Part shown: one piece after another, positions 41,453 to 50,993 of the stretch
How the letters are laid out: each line of letters starts with the position of its first letter
How positions within the stretch are numbered: the first letter of the stretch is position 1
Origin: DASTYK01 sp964430275
Lineage (GTDB): Bacteria > Gemmatimonadota > Gemmatimonadetes > Longimicrobiales > RSA9
DNA: 64,000 nucleotides
Reading direction: 5' to 3'
Assembly: GCA_964430275.1 (NCBI GenBank)
Contig: CAYSGF010000027.1
Coordinates: 9,324 to 73,323, forward strand
The notes under the pieces: generated by a model
Told to the model about the DNA's origin: nothing
Seen by the model: only the letters and a program-made list of their open reading frames with translations
Databases searched by the model: none
Made by a program: the position numbers and the translations under genes

Positions 41453-43576
41453 TCACCAATTCGCAAGATGCCGCTCGAGAAAGTCTGCCGTCGCCTCGTT
41501 CACCCGCACCCAGTTCGCGTGGCGCAGGAAGTGATGCGTATCGTCGGGGATGATGAGCGTCTCGAAATGTACGTCGGTGTCCTCGAGCCGCCGGGCGAGG
41601 TCGACGGTTTCGGAGAAGCGGACATTACGGTCGTCGTCGCCGTGGATGAGCAGCACCGGCGAGCGCCAGCTGTCGATGTAGGCGATCGGCGACGACGTCC
41701 ACCCGATCTCGGCCGCGCGTTCGCGGTCCGTCGGCTCGTAGCGCTCGGCCGGCCCGACGAAGCGATCCGCGTAGTTGTGCACGCCGTGGATGTCGACGCC
41801 GGCGGCGACCAGGTCGGACTCGCGCGCGAGTGCCATCGCGGTCAGGTACCCGCCATAGGACCCGCCCCACACGCCGATCCGCTCGTCATCGACCTGCGCC
41901 AGCGATTGCAGGTACTCGCCCGCTGCGACGATGTCGCGGTACTCCGATGCCCCGCGCGAGCCGGCACTGTCCGGGAAATGGAAGTCGTAGCCGTAGCCGA
42001 TGCCGAGCCGGTAGTTCACCGACAGCGCCACGAAGCCGCGACTCGCGAAGTACTGCTGCGCTGCGTAGGCGTTCGCGTAGTAGTCGGAGTAATGCCAGCC
42101 GGCGAGCATCTGCCGCGGCGGCCCGCCATGGATGAAGATGACGGCCGGCCTGGGACCGTCCGAGCCGCCGCGCTCGAAGACCTGGCCGTAAACGGTGACG
42201 CCGTCGCTCGCCTCGAACGTCACGCTCCTCGGAACGACGAGCTGCTGCGTCGGAAAGTCGGCGGGGATGCGATCCTGCGCGAGCCAGGTCACGTCGCCGC
42301 CCGACGCAGGCATGACGGCCGGAAGGGGCGGGCGCTGCGCCGTCGCACCGATGAACGCGATCGACGCACCGTCACCCGTGACGACGGGCCCCCATTCCAG
42401 CCCCGTCCCGGGCGTGAGCACCTCCGGCGCCGCGCGATCCACCGGAACCTTCACGACGTGCCGGCGGTCGACGTCGCCGGGGGTCGTCCCCGCGTTCGCC
42501 GCGAACACGAGGAAGCGGCCGTCGCGCGACAGCGAAATCTGCTCCGCCATGTACTCGCCGGGCGTGAGCAGCAGCGGCTCGCCGCCCTGCTCCGTGATCG
42601 AGTACAGGTGCGGCCACCCGTCCACATACGAGACGAACACGATGCGGTCGCCTGCCGCATAGTGCAGGTTCGTGCCCCCCTGGGTGGAAGGCGACGACCC
42701 GCGCAGCGTTTCCGGTGCGCGCCACAGCTCCCGTGCCTCGCCAGTCCGCGCGTCCGCGCTCCACACGGCCCAGCGCTGGTGCGTGCGCTCGAGGATCGGA
42801 TCCGGCGGCCCGCCGCGTCCCGCCCGGCGCACGAACGCGATGCGCTCACTGTCCGGTGACCAGCGCGGCGATGCGTCGCGATCCGTGCTCGGCGCAATCC
42901 ACAGGATCGGCGTCGTGCCGTCCTGGTAGACCCCGATGAATGCATGATCGCCGCGGCTCGAGACGAACGCGACGCGCGCGCCGTCGGGGGAGAAGCGGGC
43001 GTCGCCGTTCACGCCACGCGCGAAGAAGAGCTGCGTCGCGTCCGCGGAGCCGTCGATCGGTACCGACCAGATCTGTCGATTGCGCTCGAAGAGCACGACG
43101 TCACTCGCCGGGGAGATCACCGGACCGTCGCCGCCCTCCGCCAGCGCGCGTGCGGTTCCCCCCTCGAACGGCGCCGCCCACAGCTCGATCTTCGGGCGCA
43201 TCGGCAGGGACGCGGCGTTTACGCCGGCCAGGCCCCAGTTGTCCTCGTCCCAGTTCGCGTCGTCGCCGCCGCGCCGGAACACCACCCAGCGGCCGTCCGG
43301 CGAGAGCTGCACGCGTGAGAGCATCTGACCGTCGTCGCTATCGAACGACGTCAGCTTGCGCGCCTCCCAGTGCGGGCCTTCCGCGACGTAGATGTTGCGG
43401 CGGCCTTCCTCGTTGAATGCCCACGCGATTCGCTGACCCGTCGGCGCCGCCGCGAGCTCGTTCGGGAACGGGTAGCTCCTGACCTGCTCCATCGTGAAGG
43501 AGACGCTCTGGCCGGCGACCGGCAGCGCCATCGCCAGGCCGAGCACGAGCATGGAGAGCACGCGCGTCTTCGTCAT
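41453..43576 (-). CDS. S9 family prolyl oligopeptidase/dipeptidyl peptidase
   Basis: From ATG 43576 the protein has 707 residues; the longer frame to 43732 runs into the RAYT element and is not credible. A signal peptide (about 1-23) is followed by a WD40-like/TolB-type beta-propeller (about 35-430: FSPDGARVAFVSSRGDHAFI, WSPDSERIAFVRRAG). Then comes the alpha/beta hydrolase domain (about 460-707) with nucleophile GGSYGGYL, acid in LLIHGDDDRNV and base in IPDDTHHFLR. It is a periplasmic or secreted serine peptidase cleaving short peptides. Copies of this type are frequent in Gemmatimonadota-like genomes. Confidence 0.93.
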   Translation of the reverse strand: MTKTRVLSMLVLGLAMALPVAGQSVSFTMEQVRSYPFPNELAAAPTGQRIAWAFNEEGRRNIYVAEGPHWEARKLTSFDSDDGQMLSRVQLSPDGRWVVFRRGGDDANWDEDNWGLAGVNAASLPMRPKIELWAAPFEGGTARALAEGGDGPVISPASDVVLFERNRQIWSVPIDGSADATQLFFARGVNGDARFSPDGARVAFVSSRGDHAFIGVYQDGTTPILWIAPSTDRDASPRWSPDSERIAFVRRAGRGGPPDPILERTHQRWAVWSADARTGEARELWRAPETLRGSSPSTQGGTNLHYAAGDRIVFVSYVDGWPHLYSITEQGGEPLLLTPGEYMAEQISLSRDGRFLVFAANAGTTPGDVDRRHVVKVPVDRAAPEVLTPGTGLEWGPVVTGDGASIAFIGATAQRPPLPAVMPASGGDVTWLAQDRIPADFPTQQLVVPRSVTFEASDGVTVYGQVFERGGSDGPRPAVIFIHGGPPRQMLAGWHYSDYYANAYAAQQYFASRGFVALSVNYRLGIGYGYDFHFPDSAGSRGASEYRDIVAAGEYLQSLAQVDDERIGVWGGSYGGYLTAMALARESDLVAAGVDIHGVHNYADRFVGPAERYEPTDRERAAEIGWTSSPIAYIDSWRSPVLLIHGDDDRNVRFSETVDLARRLEDTDVHFETLIIPDDTHHFLRHANWVRVNEATADFLERHLANW

Positions 43577-43642
43577 CGCACACCTGCGTGAGGGGGACCT
43601 GCCGCGGAGATTGCGACGACGGAGCGAACCCCGCAAGCACAA

Positions 43643-44656
43643 CCGGACCATGATTGATCTTTGCGCGTTGGCCGGTCTCGCCATTCCAGCGCCCCGGGAG
43701 GCCAGCCAGGTTCCGACCATGAGCCGCGTCATCCGCCATCAGCAGCCGGGGTGTGTATTTCACATCACGTCCCGAACCCAGGGCCACGAGCCATGGTTTA
43801 CCGCTAATCTGCGCGGTCCGGTTGTCAGCATGATCGTGGACGGCGTAGCGTCAGCCGGCGCGGCACTCATCGCGTATGCCGTTATGCCCAACCATCTCCA
43901 CATAATTCTGGCGCAGGGACATCAGACTCTCGGCTGGACGCTGCAGCCGATCCTTCGACGCATCGCGCTGCTCGTACAGCGCGCTCACGGCGTGACCGGG
44001 CATGTTTTCGAGCGACGGTTCCGCAGCAAACCCTGCCTGGATCAGGATTACGTCCGGACAGCGGTTCTTTATACGCACTTCAATCCTGTCAAGGCGGGAA
44101 TCTGCTCGAGCATACACGACTACTCCTGGACGTCGCATCCGGCATACTGTTCGGAGGGAGAGGCGTTCCAGGGCATCATTCCGGATGACGCGCTCCGACT
44201 CTTCGCAGCCGACGGTCGATGCACCAGTCGTGACGAGCTGCGCAGAGATTATCTGGCGCACGTCGACGCCTGGCAGCGCGTGCTGCGCGTATCCAGCGCG
44301 CCCCCCTCGTTGCCACCTCCGAACGGCAGCTCATTCTTTGCCCAACGCTTCTGCACACAACTCGACCATCCCCACACGCTGGCAAGGATCGATCTGCGAG
44401 ACCGTGCACAGCGAATTCTGCAGTCGATCGCACGCGACTGCGACCTCGACCTGCTGCGCGGCTCGTACGTCGGTCGACATGCAGCCGAAATACGACGCCA
44501 ACTGATCGCCGCCCTTCTCACGGCGGACTATCCGGGCAGCGCTATCGCACACTTCTTCAAGATCAGCCCTTCCGTCGTATCGCGGATCAGCACGCAGATG
44601 CGCTGGCACCGGTCATAGATGAATAGGCCAAAACGCAAAGTTCAATCATGGTCCGG
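43643..44656. mobile_element. RAYT element bounded by REP-type inverted repeats
   Basis: Imperfect 31-bp inverted repeats lie at 43643-43673 and 44626-44656 (28 of 31 matching when one is complemented). Both start CCGGACCATGATTGA at the outer side and end TTGGCC towards the gene. They enclose a single transposase gene. The same outer and inner blocks occur in the inverted repeat at 31145-31273. Confidence 0.85.
43719..44618 (+). CDS. REP-associated tyrosine transposase (RAYT, Y1/HUH type)
   Basis: This 299-residue protein starts at ATG 43719; the longer frame upstream would read through the left repeat. The HUH motif is present as MPNHLHIIL (about 68-76), and the catalytic tyrosine lies in the YVRTAVLYTHFNPVKAG region (about 111-127). 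RAYTs are single-strand nucleases of the IS200/IS605 superfamily, linked to REP palindromes. A C-terminal extension (about 255-299, AAEIRRQLIAALLTADY then IAHFFKISPSVVSRIS) looks like a DnaA-type/helix-turn-helix domain for recognising DNA. Flanking REP-like repeats support function. Confidence 0.9.
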   Translation: MSRVIRHQQPGCVFHITSRTQGHEPWFTANLRGPVVSMIVDGVASAGAALIAYAVMPNHLHIILAQGHQTLGWTLQPILRRIALLVQRAHGVTGHVFERRFRSKPCLDQDYVRTAVLYTHFNPVKAGICSSIHDYSWTSHPAYCSEGEAFQGIIPDDALRLFAADGRCTSRDELRRDYLAHVDAWQRVLRVSSAPPSLPPPNGSSFFAQRFCTQLDHPHTLARIDLRDRAQRILQSIARDCDLDLLRGSYVGRHAAEIRRQLIAALLTADYPGSAIAHFFKISPSVVSRISTQMRWHRS

Positions 44657-44710
44657 GTCCGCAACTTGCCCAGATCAGGCCGGGCCCACAAACGCCAGTC
44701 AGGAGCACGC

Positions 44711-45463
44711 ATGTACCTGCAGGACCGCACTGCAATCGTTACGGGCGCAGCATCCGGTATCGGCCGCGCAATTGCCCTCGCCTATGCACGGGAAGGGGCG
44801 CACGTCATCGTCTCCGATATCGATGAGAAGGGCGGCCAGGAGACCGTCCGCCTGATCGACCAGGCGACGCCCGGCTCGAAGTCCCTGTTCGCCCGCGCCG
44901 ACGCTGCCAGCCCCGAGGATCACGAGCGCCTGGTGCAGACCGCGCTCGACCAGTTCGGCGCACTGCACATTGCGTGTAACAACGCAGGCATCGGCGGTGA
45001 GCTGAAGCCGGTCGGTGAGCTCAGCATCGATGGCTGGCGTAAGGTCATCGAGATCAATCTGTCCGGTGTGTTCTACGCCATGCGCGCACAGATTCCGCGC
45101 ATGCTCGACGCAGGCGGCGGTGTGATCGTGAACATGGCATCGGTGCTCGGACAGGTGGGATCGGCGACGGCATCCGGCTACGCCGCTGCGAAGCACGGAG
45201 TGGTGGGCCTCACGCAGACCGCTGCAATCGAGTACGCCGCGCAGGGTATCCGCATCAACACGGTCGGTCCGGGTTATATCGACACGCCCCTGCTCGAATC
45301 ACTCCCGACGGACGCGCGCAATGCGCTGGTCGAGCTCCACCCGATCGGCCGGCTCGGCACTGCCGAGGAGGTCGCCGAGCTCGTCCTGTGGCTGAGCAGT
45401 GATGCGGCGAGCTTCGTGACCGGGGCCTACTATCGCGTCGATGGCGGCTACCTCGCGCGGTAG
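44711..45463 (+). CDS. Short-chain dehydrogenase/reductase (SDR)
   Basis: This 250-residue classical SDR has the NAD(P) motif TGAASGIG (about 12-19), the NNAG motif and the catalytic Ser in NMASVLGQ. The Tyr and Lys are in SGYAAAKHG (YxxxK), followed by RINTVGPGYIDTPL and C-terminal GAYYRVDGGYL. An acidic Asp follows the second strand (VIVSDIDEKG), favouring NAD over NADP. AGGAG five bases before ATG 44711 decides the start against an open frame that begins in the REP repeat. The substrate is unknown. It lies right after the RAYT element. Confidence 0.92.
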   Translation: MYLQDRTAIVTGAASGIGRAIALAYAREGAHVIVSDIDEKGGQETVRLIDQATPGSKSLFARADAASPEDHERLVQTALDQFGALHIACNNAGIGGELKPVGELSIDGWRKVIEINLSGVFYAMRAQIPRMLDAGGGVIVNMASVLGQVGSATASGYAAAKHGVVGLTQTAAIEYAAQGIRINTVGPGYIDTPLLESLPTDARNALVELHPIGRLGTAEEVAELVLWLSSDAASFVTGAYYRVDGGYLAR

Positions 45464-45492
45464 CCGAGCGGCGCGCGCCGTATCGAACTCTG

Positions 45493-45927
45493 CTACATCG
45501 CGCGCTGGCCGGCGACGTAGTCGCGCAGCACGCCGGTCTCGACTTCCAGCTCTTCCAGCCGCCGCTTCACGATGTCGCCGACGGAGATGATGCCGCGCAG
45601 CTCCTCGCCGTCGACGACCACGAAATGGCGCAACCGCTCGCCGGTCATGCGTGCCATCAGATCGCGTACGTCGTCATTTGCATTGCACGTCGGTGCCCGG
45701 CGCATGATGCGGGCGACTTCGATACCGCGGACGTCGCCATGTTCGCGCCCCAGCGTTTCCACCACATCACGCTCGGCAATGATGCCCAGGAGCCGGCCGC
45801 CCTTCATGACGGGCAGTGCACCGACATTGTGATCGAGCATCATCCGGATCGCTCCGGCAACGCGGGTGTCCGGCTCGACGGTCACGACCCGCGCGGGCCG
45901 CTGGCCCAACAGTTCTCCGACACGCAT
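45493..45927 (-). CDS. CBS-domain protein
   Basis: This 144-residue protein has two CBS domains (about 8-60 and 72-125): PARVVTVEPDTRVAGAIRMMLDHNVGALPVM, GIIAERDVV, then IMRRAPTCNANDDVRDLMARMTGERLRHFVVVD and GIISVGDIVKRRL. A perfect GGAGGTGA site five bases before ATG 45927 decides the start. CBS pairs bind adenine nucleotides and sense energy state. With no catalytic domain, it probably regulates a partner by binding. The C-terminal 20 residues form a short helix. Confidence 0.92.
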   Translation of the reverse strand: MRVGELLGQRPARVVTVEPDTRVAGAIRMMLDHNVGALPVMKGGRLLGIIAERDVVETLGREHGDVRGIEVARIMRRAPTCNANDDVRDLMARMTGERLRHFVVVDGEELRGIISVGDIVKRRLEELEVETGVLRDYVAGQRAM

Positions 45928-46010
45928 CTGATCACCTCCATCGTCGTGCAGGGGTCGCACGGGAGGGACGCAATCCACATACCCGGCGTCGGCTGCGGAA
46001 CGGCCTGCGC

Positions 46011-46682
46011 TCAGTCGCTCGACGCATTCCGGACGTCATCGACCATCGCCTGCACTCGCGCGATCTCGTCCGCGTTCACGCTGTGCCCCATGCCCGGATA
46101 CAGCCGCGATGCGACGCTGGCACCCAGCCGCTCCAGCACGCGTGCACTCGACGCCACCCGTTCCACCGGAATGTGCGGATCGGGATCGGAGCTGCCGATG
46201 AACACCGGCGTGCCCGCGAGCGAACCGGCGTAGTCGCGCGGTGTGTCATCGGGCCCGATGAGCCCGCCGGTCAGCGCGACGACACCGCCGTAGCGCCGGG
46301 CGTTGCGCGCCGCGAACTCGAGCGTCAGACATGCCCCCTGGGAGAAGCCGAGCAGGACCAGGCGCTCCGGCGGGATCCCACCGGCCGTGACCCGCTCGAC
46401 CACCGTGCCGAGCAGCGCGAGCGCGGAGCTCAGGTACGGCTCGTTCTGCGCGATCGGCGCGAGAAAGCTGTAGGGATACCACGTATGGCCGGCCGCCTGC
46501 GGCGCGAGGTACGCGACGTCCGGGCTGTCGAGCTCGCCGGCCAGACCGAGGATGTCTTCCGCACTCGCTCCGCGGCCATGCACGAGAATCATTGCGACGT
46601 CCGCATCCGCCAGGGCGCGGCCAGCGCTGAGCACCGGCTGGCCGCTGTGTGGATCGTTGGAGTTCACTCGATGCATCTGCAC
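46011..46682 (-). CDS. Phospholipase/carboxylesterase-like alpha/beta hydrolase
   Basis: This 223-residue protein has the carboxylesterase/phospholipase family layout: AMILVHGRGASAEDIL, YLAPQAAGHTWYPYSFLAP, nucleophile elbow LGFSQGACL, acid in GSSDPDPHIP and base in YPGMGHSVNADE. It is cytoplasmic with no signal. The family hydrolyses small esters or thioesters. It is 83 bp from the CBS-domain gene in the same direction. The SusD terminator lies immediately upstream of its start, so it needs its own promoter. Confidence 0.9.
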   Translation of the reverse strand: MQMHRVNSNDPHSGQPVLSAGRALADADVAMILVHGRGASAEDILGLAGELDSPDVAYLAPQAAGHTWYPYSFLAPIAQNEPYLSSALALLGTVVERVTAGGIPPERLVLLGFSQGACLTLEFAARNARRYGGVVALTGGLIGPDDTPRDYAGSLAGTPVFIGSSDPDPHIPVERVASSARVLERLGASVASRLYPGMGHSVNADEIARVQAMVDDVRNASSD

Positions 46683-46693
46683 TCCTGGAAGCG

Positions 46694-46728
46694 AAAACGG
46701 GCCCGACAGCGATCTGCTGCCGGGCCCG
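46694..46728 (-). terminator. Rho-independent terminator of the SusC-SusD operon
   Basis: Reading the minus strand, a 13-bp stem (46728-46716 with 46710-46698, CGGGCCCGGCAGC against GCTGTCGGGCCCG with one wobble) is followed by TTTTC. It lies 20 bp after the SusD stop. Confidence 0.85.
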
Positions 46729-46747
46729 CTCGGTACTTTACCTCACG

Positions 46748-48070
46748 TCAGGCGGGGCACAGCCACACCTGGCCGGTCGGCGCGTTCGGGTTGAGGTTGC
46801 ACTCGCTCGTGGGAATCGGCAGCCATGGATACTTCAACGGCTCGCCGAATCGACGCTGATCCTCGTAGTGCAGGCCCAACAGGTACAGCTCGTAGCGGCG
46901 CTGCCGGAAGATCTCGTCCAGCACTTCCTCCTGCGTGGAGTGCGTGACGATCGTGATCTCGTCGAGGCACGGCATCGGCTCCTCGGGATCATCACCCGCC
47001 GCGCACTGCGTGCGGACCTCGTTGATCAGGTCGATCGCCTCAGGCAGCTGATTGTTGCGCGCGAAGATCTCCGCCTGGATCAGCCGGATCTCGTCGTACG
47101 TGTACGCCGGAATCGGCGGATTCGCCGATGGCCCGTAACTCGCCAGCGAGTCCATCGGAGCCACGGCCCCTGGCACATCGTCCGCGACGACCCAGAAATC
47201 GACCCGCTCGTCACCTGCTTCGGCTTCGAGACGGAACGTCTGCTCGGGCCTCATCTGATACGCGTTCTGCGATCGGTACATGATGTTGAAGATCGGATTG
47301 CCATCGGAGCTGGAGAATCGGAACTCGGATGTTGCGGTCGGATCCACGCGCTGCGCCCCGGCCGCCGCCTGTGCCAGATCGCCTGCCGACAGCGCGTAGC
47401 GGGCAATCATCGCCTCGATCGTGTTCTCCAGGTCGAACCCGTCGGCAACTACATCCGCATTGAACTCGTCGGATGCCGGCGTGGCGGCCAGCTCCTGGCG
47501 CGCCTCGTTCAGCAGACGCAGTGCTTCCTCGAGCGCAGCCTGCCGGCTCACGAACGCAGCTTCCGGGTTGTCCAGCCCGGTCGAGATCGGCAGCTGCTCG
47601 TAAAGGTAGGCGAGGTTCCCGATCGCCATGGCCTTGTAGAGCTTCGCCAGCGCCGAGAGACCCGACGCCGTACCCGGCACGAAGTCGACGTTCGGAATCG
47701 CCGCAAGCAGCTCGTTCGCGAGCGTGACTACCCGGTACATCCCGATCCAGGGATCGTTCGCGATGCCAGTCGTGGGCAGATCCAGCACGTTGCCGGCATC
47801 CGCATTCTGGTAGTTCGCAAACGACGCCGAACCCGCGCCGATCTCGTCCGATACCAGACCCACGCTGGTGATGTACCAGCCGAGCTGATTGCTGTACTCG
47901 GCCTGCAGGCCGACGCCCAGCGATTTCACACCCGCCGGATTGTTGAGTGTCACCTCCGCAGACGGAAAGTTCGGATCGACCAGGTCCAGGTTGCACGCGG
48001 TCGTGGACCCGGCCAGGGCAATTGTCAGTGCGAGCGTTGCGCGTCGCATCTTCATGATTGGCATCCTCAT
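46748..48070 (-). CDS. SusD/RagB family substrate-binding lipoprotein
   Basis: This 440-residue protein has a lipoprotein signal (STTAC, Cys26) and a helical TPR-rich SusD fold: PWIGMYRVVTLANELLAAIP, LAKLYKAMAIGNLAYLYEQLP, YTYDEIRLIQAEIFARNNQLPEAIDLINEVR, and the C-terminal QRRYELYLLGLHYEDQRRFGEP. It captures an oligosaccharide or peptide on the outer surface and passes it to the SusC partner encoded just upstream. The gap to SusC is one base. The substrate is unknown, and there are no glycoside hydrolase or sulfatase genes nearby to suggest one. Confidence 0.93.
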   Translation of the reverse strand: MRMPIMKMRRATLALTIALAGSTTACNLDLVDPNFPSAEVTLNNPAGVKSLGVGLQAEYSNQLGWYITSVGLVSDEIGAGSASFANYQNADAGNVLDLPTTGIANDPWIGMYRVVTLANELLAAIPNVDFVPGTASGLSALAKLYKAMAIGNLAYLYEQLPISTGLDNPEAAFVSRQAALEEALRLLNEARQELAATPASDEFNADVVADGFDLENTIEAMIARYALSAGDLAQAAAGAQRVDPTATSEFRFSSSDGNPIFNIMYRSQNAYQMRPEQTFRLEAEAGDERVDFWVVADDVPGAVAPMDSLASYGPSANPPIPAYTYDEIRLIQAEIFARNNQLPEAIDLINEVRTQCAAGDDPEEPMPCLDEITIVTHSTQEEVLDEIFRQRRYELYLLGLHYEDQRRFGEPLKYPWLPIPTSECNLNPNAPTGQVWLCPA

Positions 48071-48071
48071 G

Positions 48072-50993
48072 TCAGTAGCTCATCCGCACGCCGAAGGTGA
48101 ACTGGCGCGGAATCGGATAGACGGCGAAGTCAGTCCCCCGCTCGACGGTGTTCGTGCCGAACATGTTGATCTCGGGATCGTAGCCCGTGTAGTCGGTCCA
48201 CGTGTACAGGTTCCGGCCGCCGACTTCCACCTGCGCAGTGCTGACCCCGAGGCCACTCACCATGTCGGAGATGTCGTAGGTGACATTCAGCTGACGGAGC
48301 TTCACGTACGAGGCATCCTCGACGTACGGCTCGAACATGCCCTGGATACGCGTCTTCGTGTCATTCGAGATGTCGCCGCGGTCACGGGCCTCGGCGAGCG
48401 GGCCCGCCTGGAAGAGGTCCATGATGCGGACCGTCTGATTCCACATATCGTGACCGAACATGCCGTCGAGCAGGAAGTTCACGCGCAAATTGCGTCCAAT
48501 CCGGAAGTCGTTCAGCAGGGAGCCCTGCCAGTCCGGGTTCGGATCACCGATGTACAGCGACGTCGGTGCGCGGACCGGCCCGATTTCATCGGTCACGATT
48601 CGGCCATTGTCGTCACGCAGGTAGCCGGAGTTGAAGAAGACACCCAGGGGCTTGCCTTCCGCCACTCGATTCAGGTACCCCACCGTGAAGTCGCCACCCG
48701 CAAGCGTCACGACTTCATTGCGGTTGCGCGAGTAGTTCGCGGTCGCGTTCCAGCCGAAGCTCTCCCCGTCCATGATGACGCCGGTGAGCTGCAGCTCCAG
48801 CCCCTTGTTCGTCATCTCGCCGACATTGTCCAGGATCGACGTGTAGCCGGTGCTGGGTGCGAACACGCGCGACAGCAGCAGGTCCTCGATGAACTGGTCG
48901 TAGTACGTGAACGCGATTCCAACGCGATCATCGAGCACCGACGCGTCAAAACCAGCCTCCCATTCGCGCTGGCGTTCCGGCTTCAGGTTCAGATTGCCGG
49001 GATTGCCGAGGTGCGTGAGCCCCGTGCGATCGATGTTGATCGTGTTCTGGTAGCGGGGGAATCGCGCATATGCCGACCCGGTTGGCGGCTGGTTGCCCGC
49101 GTAGCCGAGTGCGCCGCGAACCCGGAAGTTCGTGAACAGGTTGCCCAGCCCGCCATCAGCGAAGAAGGACTCCTCGGAGACCACCCAGGAGCCGCTCAGC
49201 TTCGGATACAGCTGCCAGCGCTCGTCGTCACCGAACGTGGACGACGCGTCCCAGCGAAGCGCACCCGTCAGGAAAAGGCGGTCGTTGAACGCGACCTGCT
49301 GCTGTCCGAAGAACCCGAGTGTGGCTGTCTCGAATCGACTCTGCGACACGAACTGGTTCGCACCGCGCGCCAGATCCACGAACAGCGGAAGGTCCGTGAC
49401 GACCGCACTCACGTTCTCTTCGTGCGTGTACGTGTGATTCATCCCTGCGGTCGTCGTCAGGCCGATGCTCTCGCCGGCACCGAACCGATAATTGGCTATC
49501 AGGTCGTTGTTGACGAGATACTGGTTGCGCGCCACATCGTTCGACTCGCCCAGCGGCTGTGCGGGCGTACCGCGCGGTATGTAGAGCCGCGTCTGCATGT
49601 CGTATGTGTCGTAGCCGAACCGGTAGTCGAGACTGAGATTCGTGATCGGCGTCGCCCGCGCCTGGAACGAGCCCACGAAGCGGCTCACGTTCTGTGGCGT
49701 CAGCCAGTTCTCCACCACCTCGAGCGGATTCGGGAACGTCGTTGCACGCACCACGAACTCGCCCGTGACCGGGTCGCGCTCGGAAAAGTCAACCGTCGTC
49801 GGCGTGAACACGATCGCCGTCAGCAGACCGCCGCGCCCCTGCTCGCCGTTGATGACCAGGTCGCTCTCGGAGCGGATGTAGTTCGCACCACCCGATAGCG
49901 TCAGCCAGTCGCCCAGCCCCTGCTCCAGGTTCAGCCGCACACTCTTCCGCTCATTGTTCGAGCCGATCATGATCCCGTTGTCGACGGTGTAGCCGCCGGA
50001 CAGGAAGTAGCGCGTCTGATCCGCACCGCCCGAAACAGACACGTACGTGTCGCTGCCCCAGCTGTCGTCGAAGATCAGGTCCTCGTGATTGAACCGCTCG
50101 ACCGGCGTGCCCGTAGCGTCCGTCGGCGCCATGTTCCATGGCAGCTCGCTCGCGAGCTGGCCCAGTGTCGCGCGCGTCTCGACCGTGATCACCGGACGGC
50201 CGGCCGCCCCGCGCTTCGTGAAGATCTGAACCACGCCATTGTTCGCACGCGAGCCGTACAGCGCCGCAGCTGCCGCGCCCTTCAGCACTTCGATGCGTTC
50301 GATATCGTTGGGGTTCAGATCGGAGAGGCGGTTCGAAGGATTCGAGCGGTAACCGAAATTGATCTGCTGGTCCGATCCATTATCGACAATCACGCCGTCG
50401 ATAATGTAGAGCGGCTCCGCGCCGCCCGTAATCGAGCTCGTGCCCCGAAGCCGAACCGACACACCGCCACCCGGTGTGCCGCTGTTCGTCATGACCTGCG
50501 CGCCGGCCACCTTGCCCGAGAGCGCCGCGTCGATCGTCACCGCGTTCGACCGGGTAAGCTCCGGACCGCCCACCACTGCGACGGAGTTTCCCAGCGCACG
50601 CCGCTGCGTCGGTGCACCCGTACCCGTCACGACGATGCCCTCCAGCGTCACCGCGGATTCGCGCAGCGCGATCTGCGGCACCTCTACCGTACGCTCCGTG
50701 CCAAGCGTCACTTCCTGCGTCGCCTCGCCCCGCCCGATCAGCGAATAGCTCAGCGAATACGTACCCGCAGGCAGCCGCGCCTGAAGTGAAAATCGGCCCG
50801 ACTGGTCCGTCAGCGTGCCGAATTGCGTGCCTGACACCGTGACCGCCACGGATGCCAGCGGCCGCTCCGTCGCCTGGTCGACGACGGTGCCGTTGATGAT
50901 GTAGGCCTGGCTCGCCTGTCCTGCTGCTGGCGCGGCTACAGCCGCACTGAGCAGCACGAGCAGCGCGAAGCTCGTTGATCGCCCGGCAAACAT
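48072..50993 (-). CDS. SusC/RagA TonB-linked outer-membrane transporter
   Basis: From ATG 50993 (GAGGTGG a few bases upstream; an in-frame start at 51026 is also possible) the protein has 973 residues. It has a signal peptide, then a CarboxypepD-like domain (about 30-110, YIINGTVVDQATERPLASVAV). The TonB plug follows (about 115-230, GAPTQRRALGNSVAVVGG, LYIIDGVIV, LNPNDIERIEVLKGAAAAALYGSRANNGVV), then a 22-strand beta barrel ending FTFGVRMSY with a terminal aromatic. It imports the ligand delivered by SusD using TonB/ExbBD energy. The inverted repeat at 51387 may regulate it. Confidence 0.95.
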   Translation of the reverse strand: MFAGRSTSFALLVLLSAAVAAPAAGQASQAYIINGTVVDQATERPLASVAVTVSGTQFGTLTDQSGRFSLQARLPAGTYSLSYSLIGRGEATQEVTLGTERTVEVPQIALRESAVTLEGIVVTGTGAPTQRRALGNSVAVVGGPELTRSNAVTIDAALSGKVAGAQVMTNSGTPGGGVSVRLRGTSSITGGAEPLYIIDGVIVDNGSDQQINFGYRSNPSNRLSDLNPNDIERIEVLKGAAAAALYGSRANNGVVQIFTKRGAAGRPVITVETRATLGQLASELPWNMAPTDATGTPVERFNHEDLIFDDSWGSDTYVSVSGGADQTRYFLSGGYTVDNGIMIGSNNERKSVRLNLEQGLGDWLTLSGGANYIRSESDLVINGEQGRGGLLTAIVFTPTTVDFSERDPVTGEFVVRATTFPNPLEVVENWLTPQNVSRFVGSFQARATPITNLSLDYRFGYDTYDMQTRLYIPRGTPAQPLGESNDVARNQYLVNNDLIANYRFGAGESIGLTTTAGMNHTYTHEENVSAVVTDLPLFVDLARGANQFVSQSRFETATLGFFGQQQVAFNDRLFLTGALRWDASSTFGDDERWQLYPKLSGSWVVSEESFFADGGLGNLFTNFRVRGALGYAGNQPPTGSAYARFPRYQNTINIDRTGLTHLGNPGNLNLKPERQREWEAGFDASVLDDRVGIAFTYYDQFIEDLLLSRVFAPSTGYTSILDNVGEMTNKGLELQLTGVIMDGESFGWNATANYSRNRNEVVTLAGGDFTVGYLNRVAEGKPLGVFFNSGYLRDDNGRIVTDEIGPVRAPTSLYIGDPNPDWQGSLLNDFRIGRNLRVNFLLDGMFGHDMWNQTVRIMDLFQAGPLAEARDRGDISNDTKTRIQGMFEPYVEDASYVKLRQLNVTYDISDMVSGLGVSTAQVEVGGRNLYTWTDYTGYDPEINMFGTNTVERGTDFAVYPIPRQFTFGVRMSY

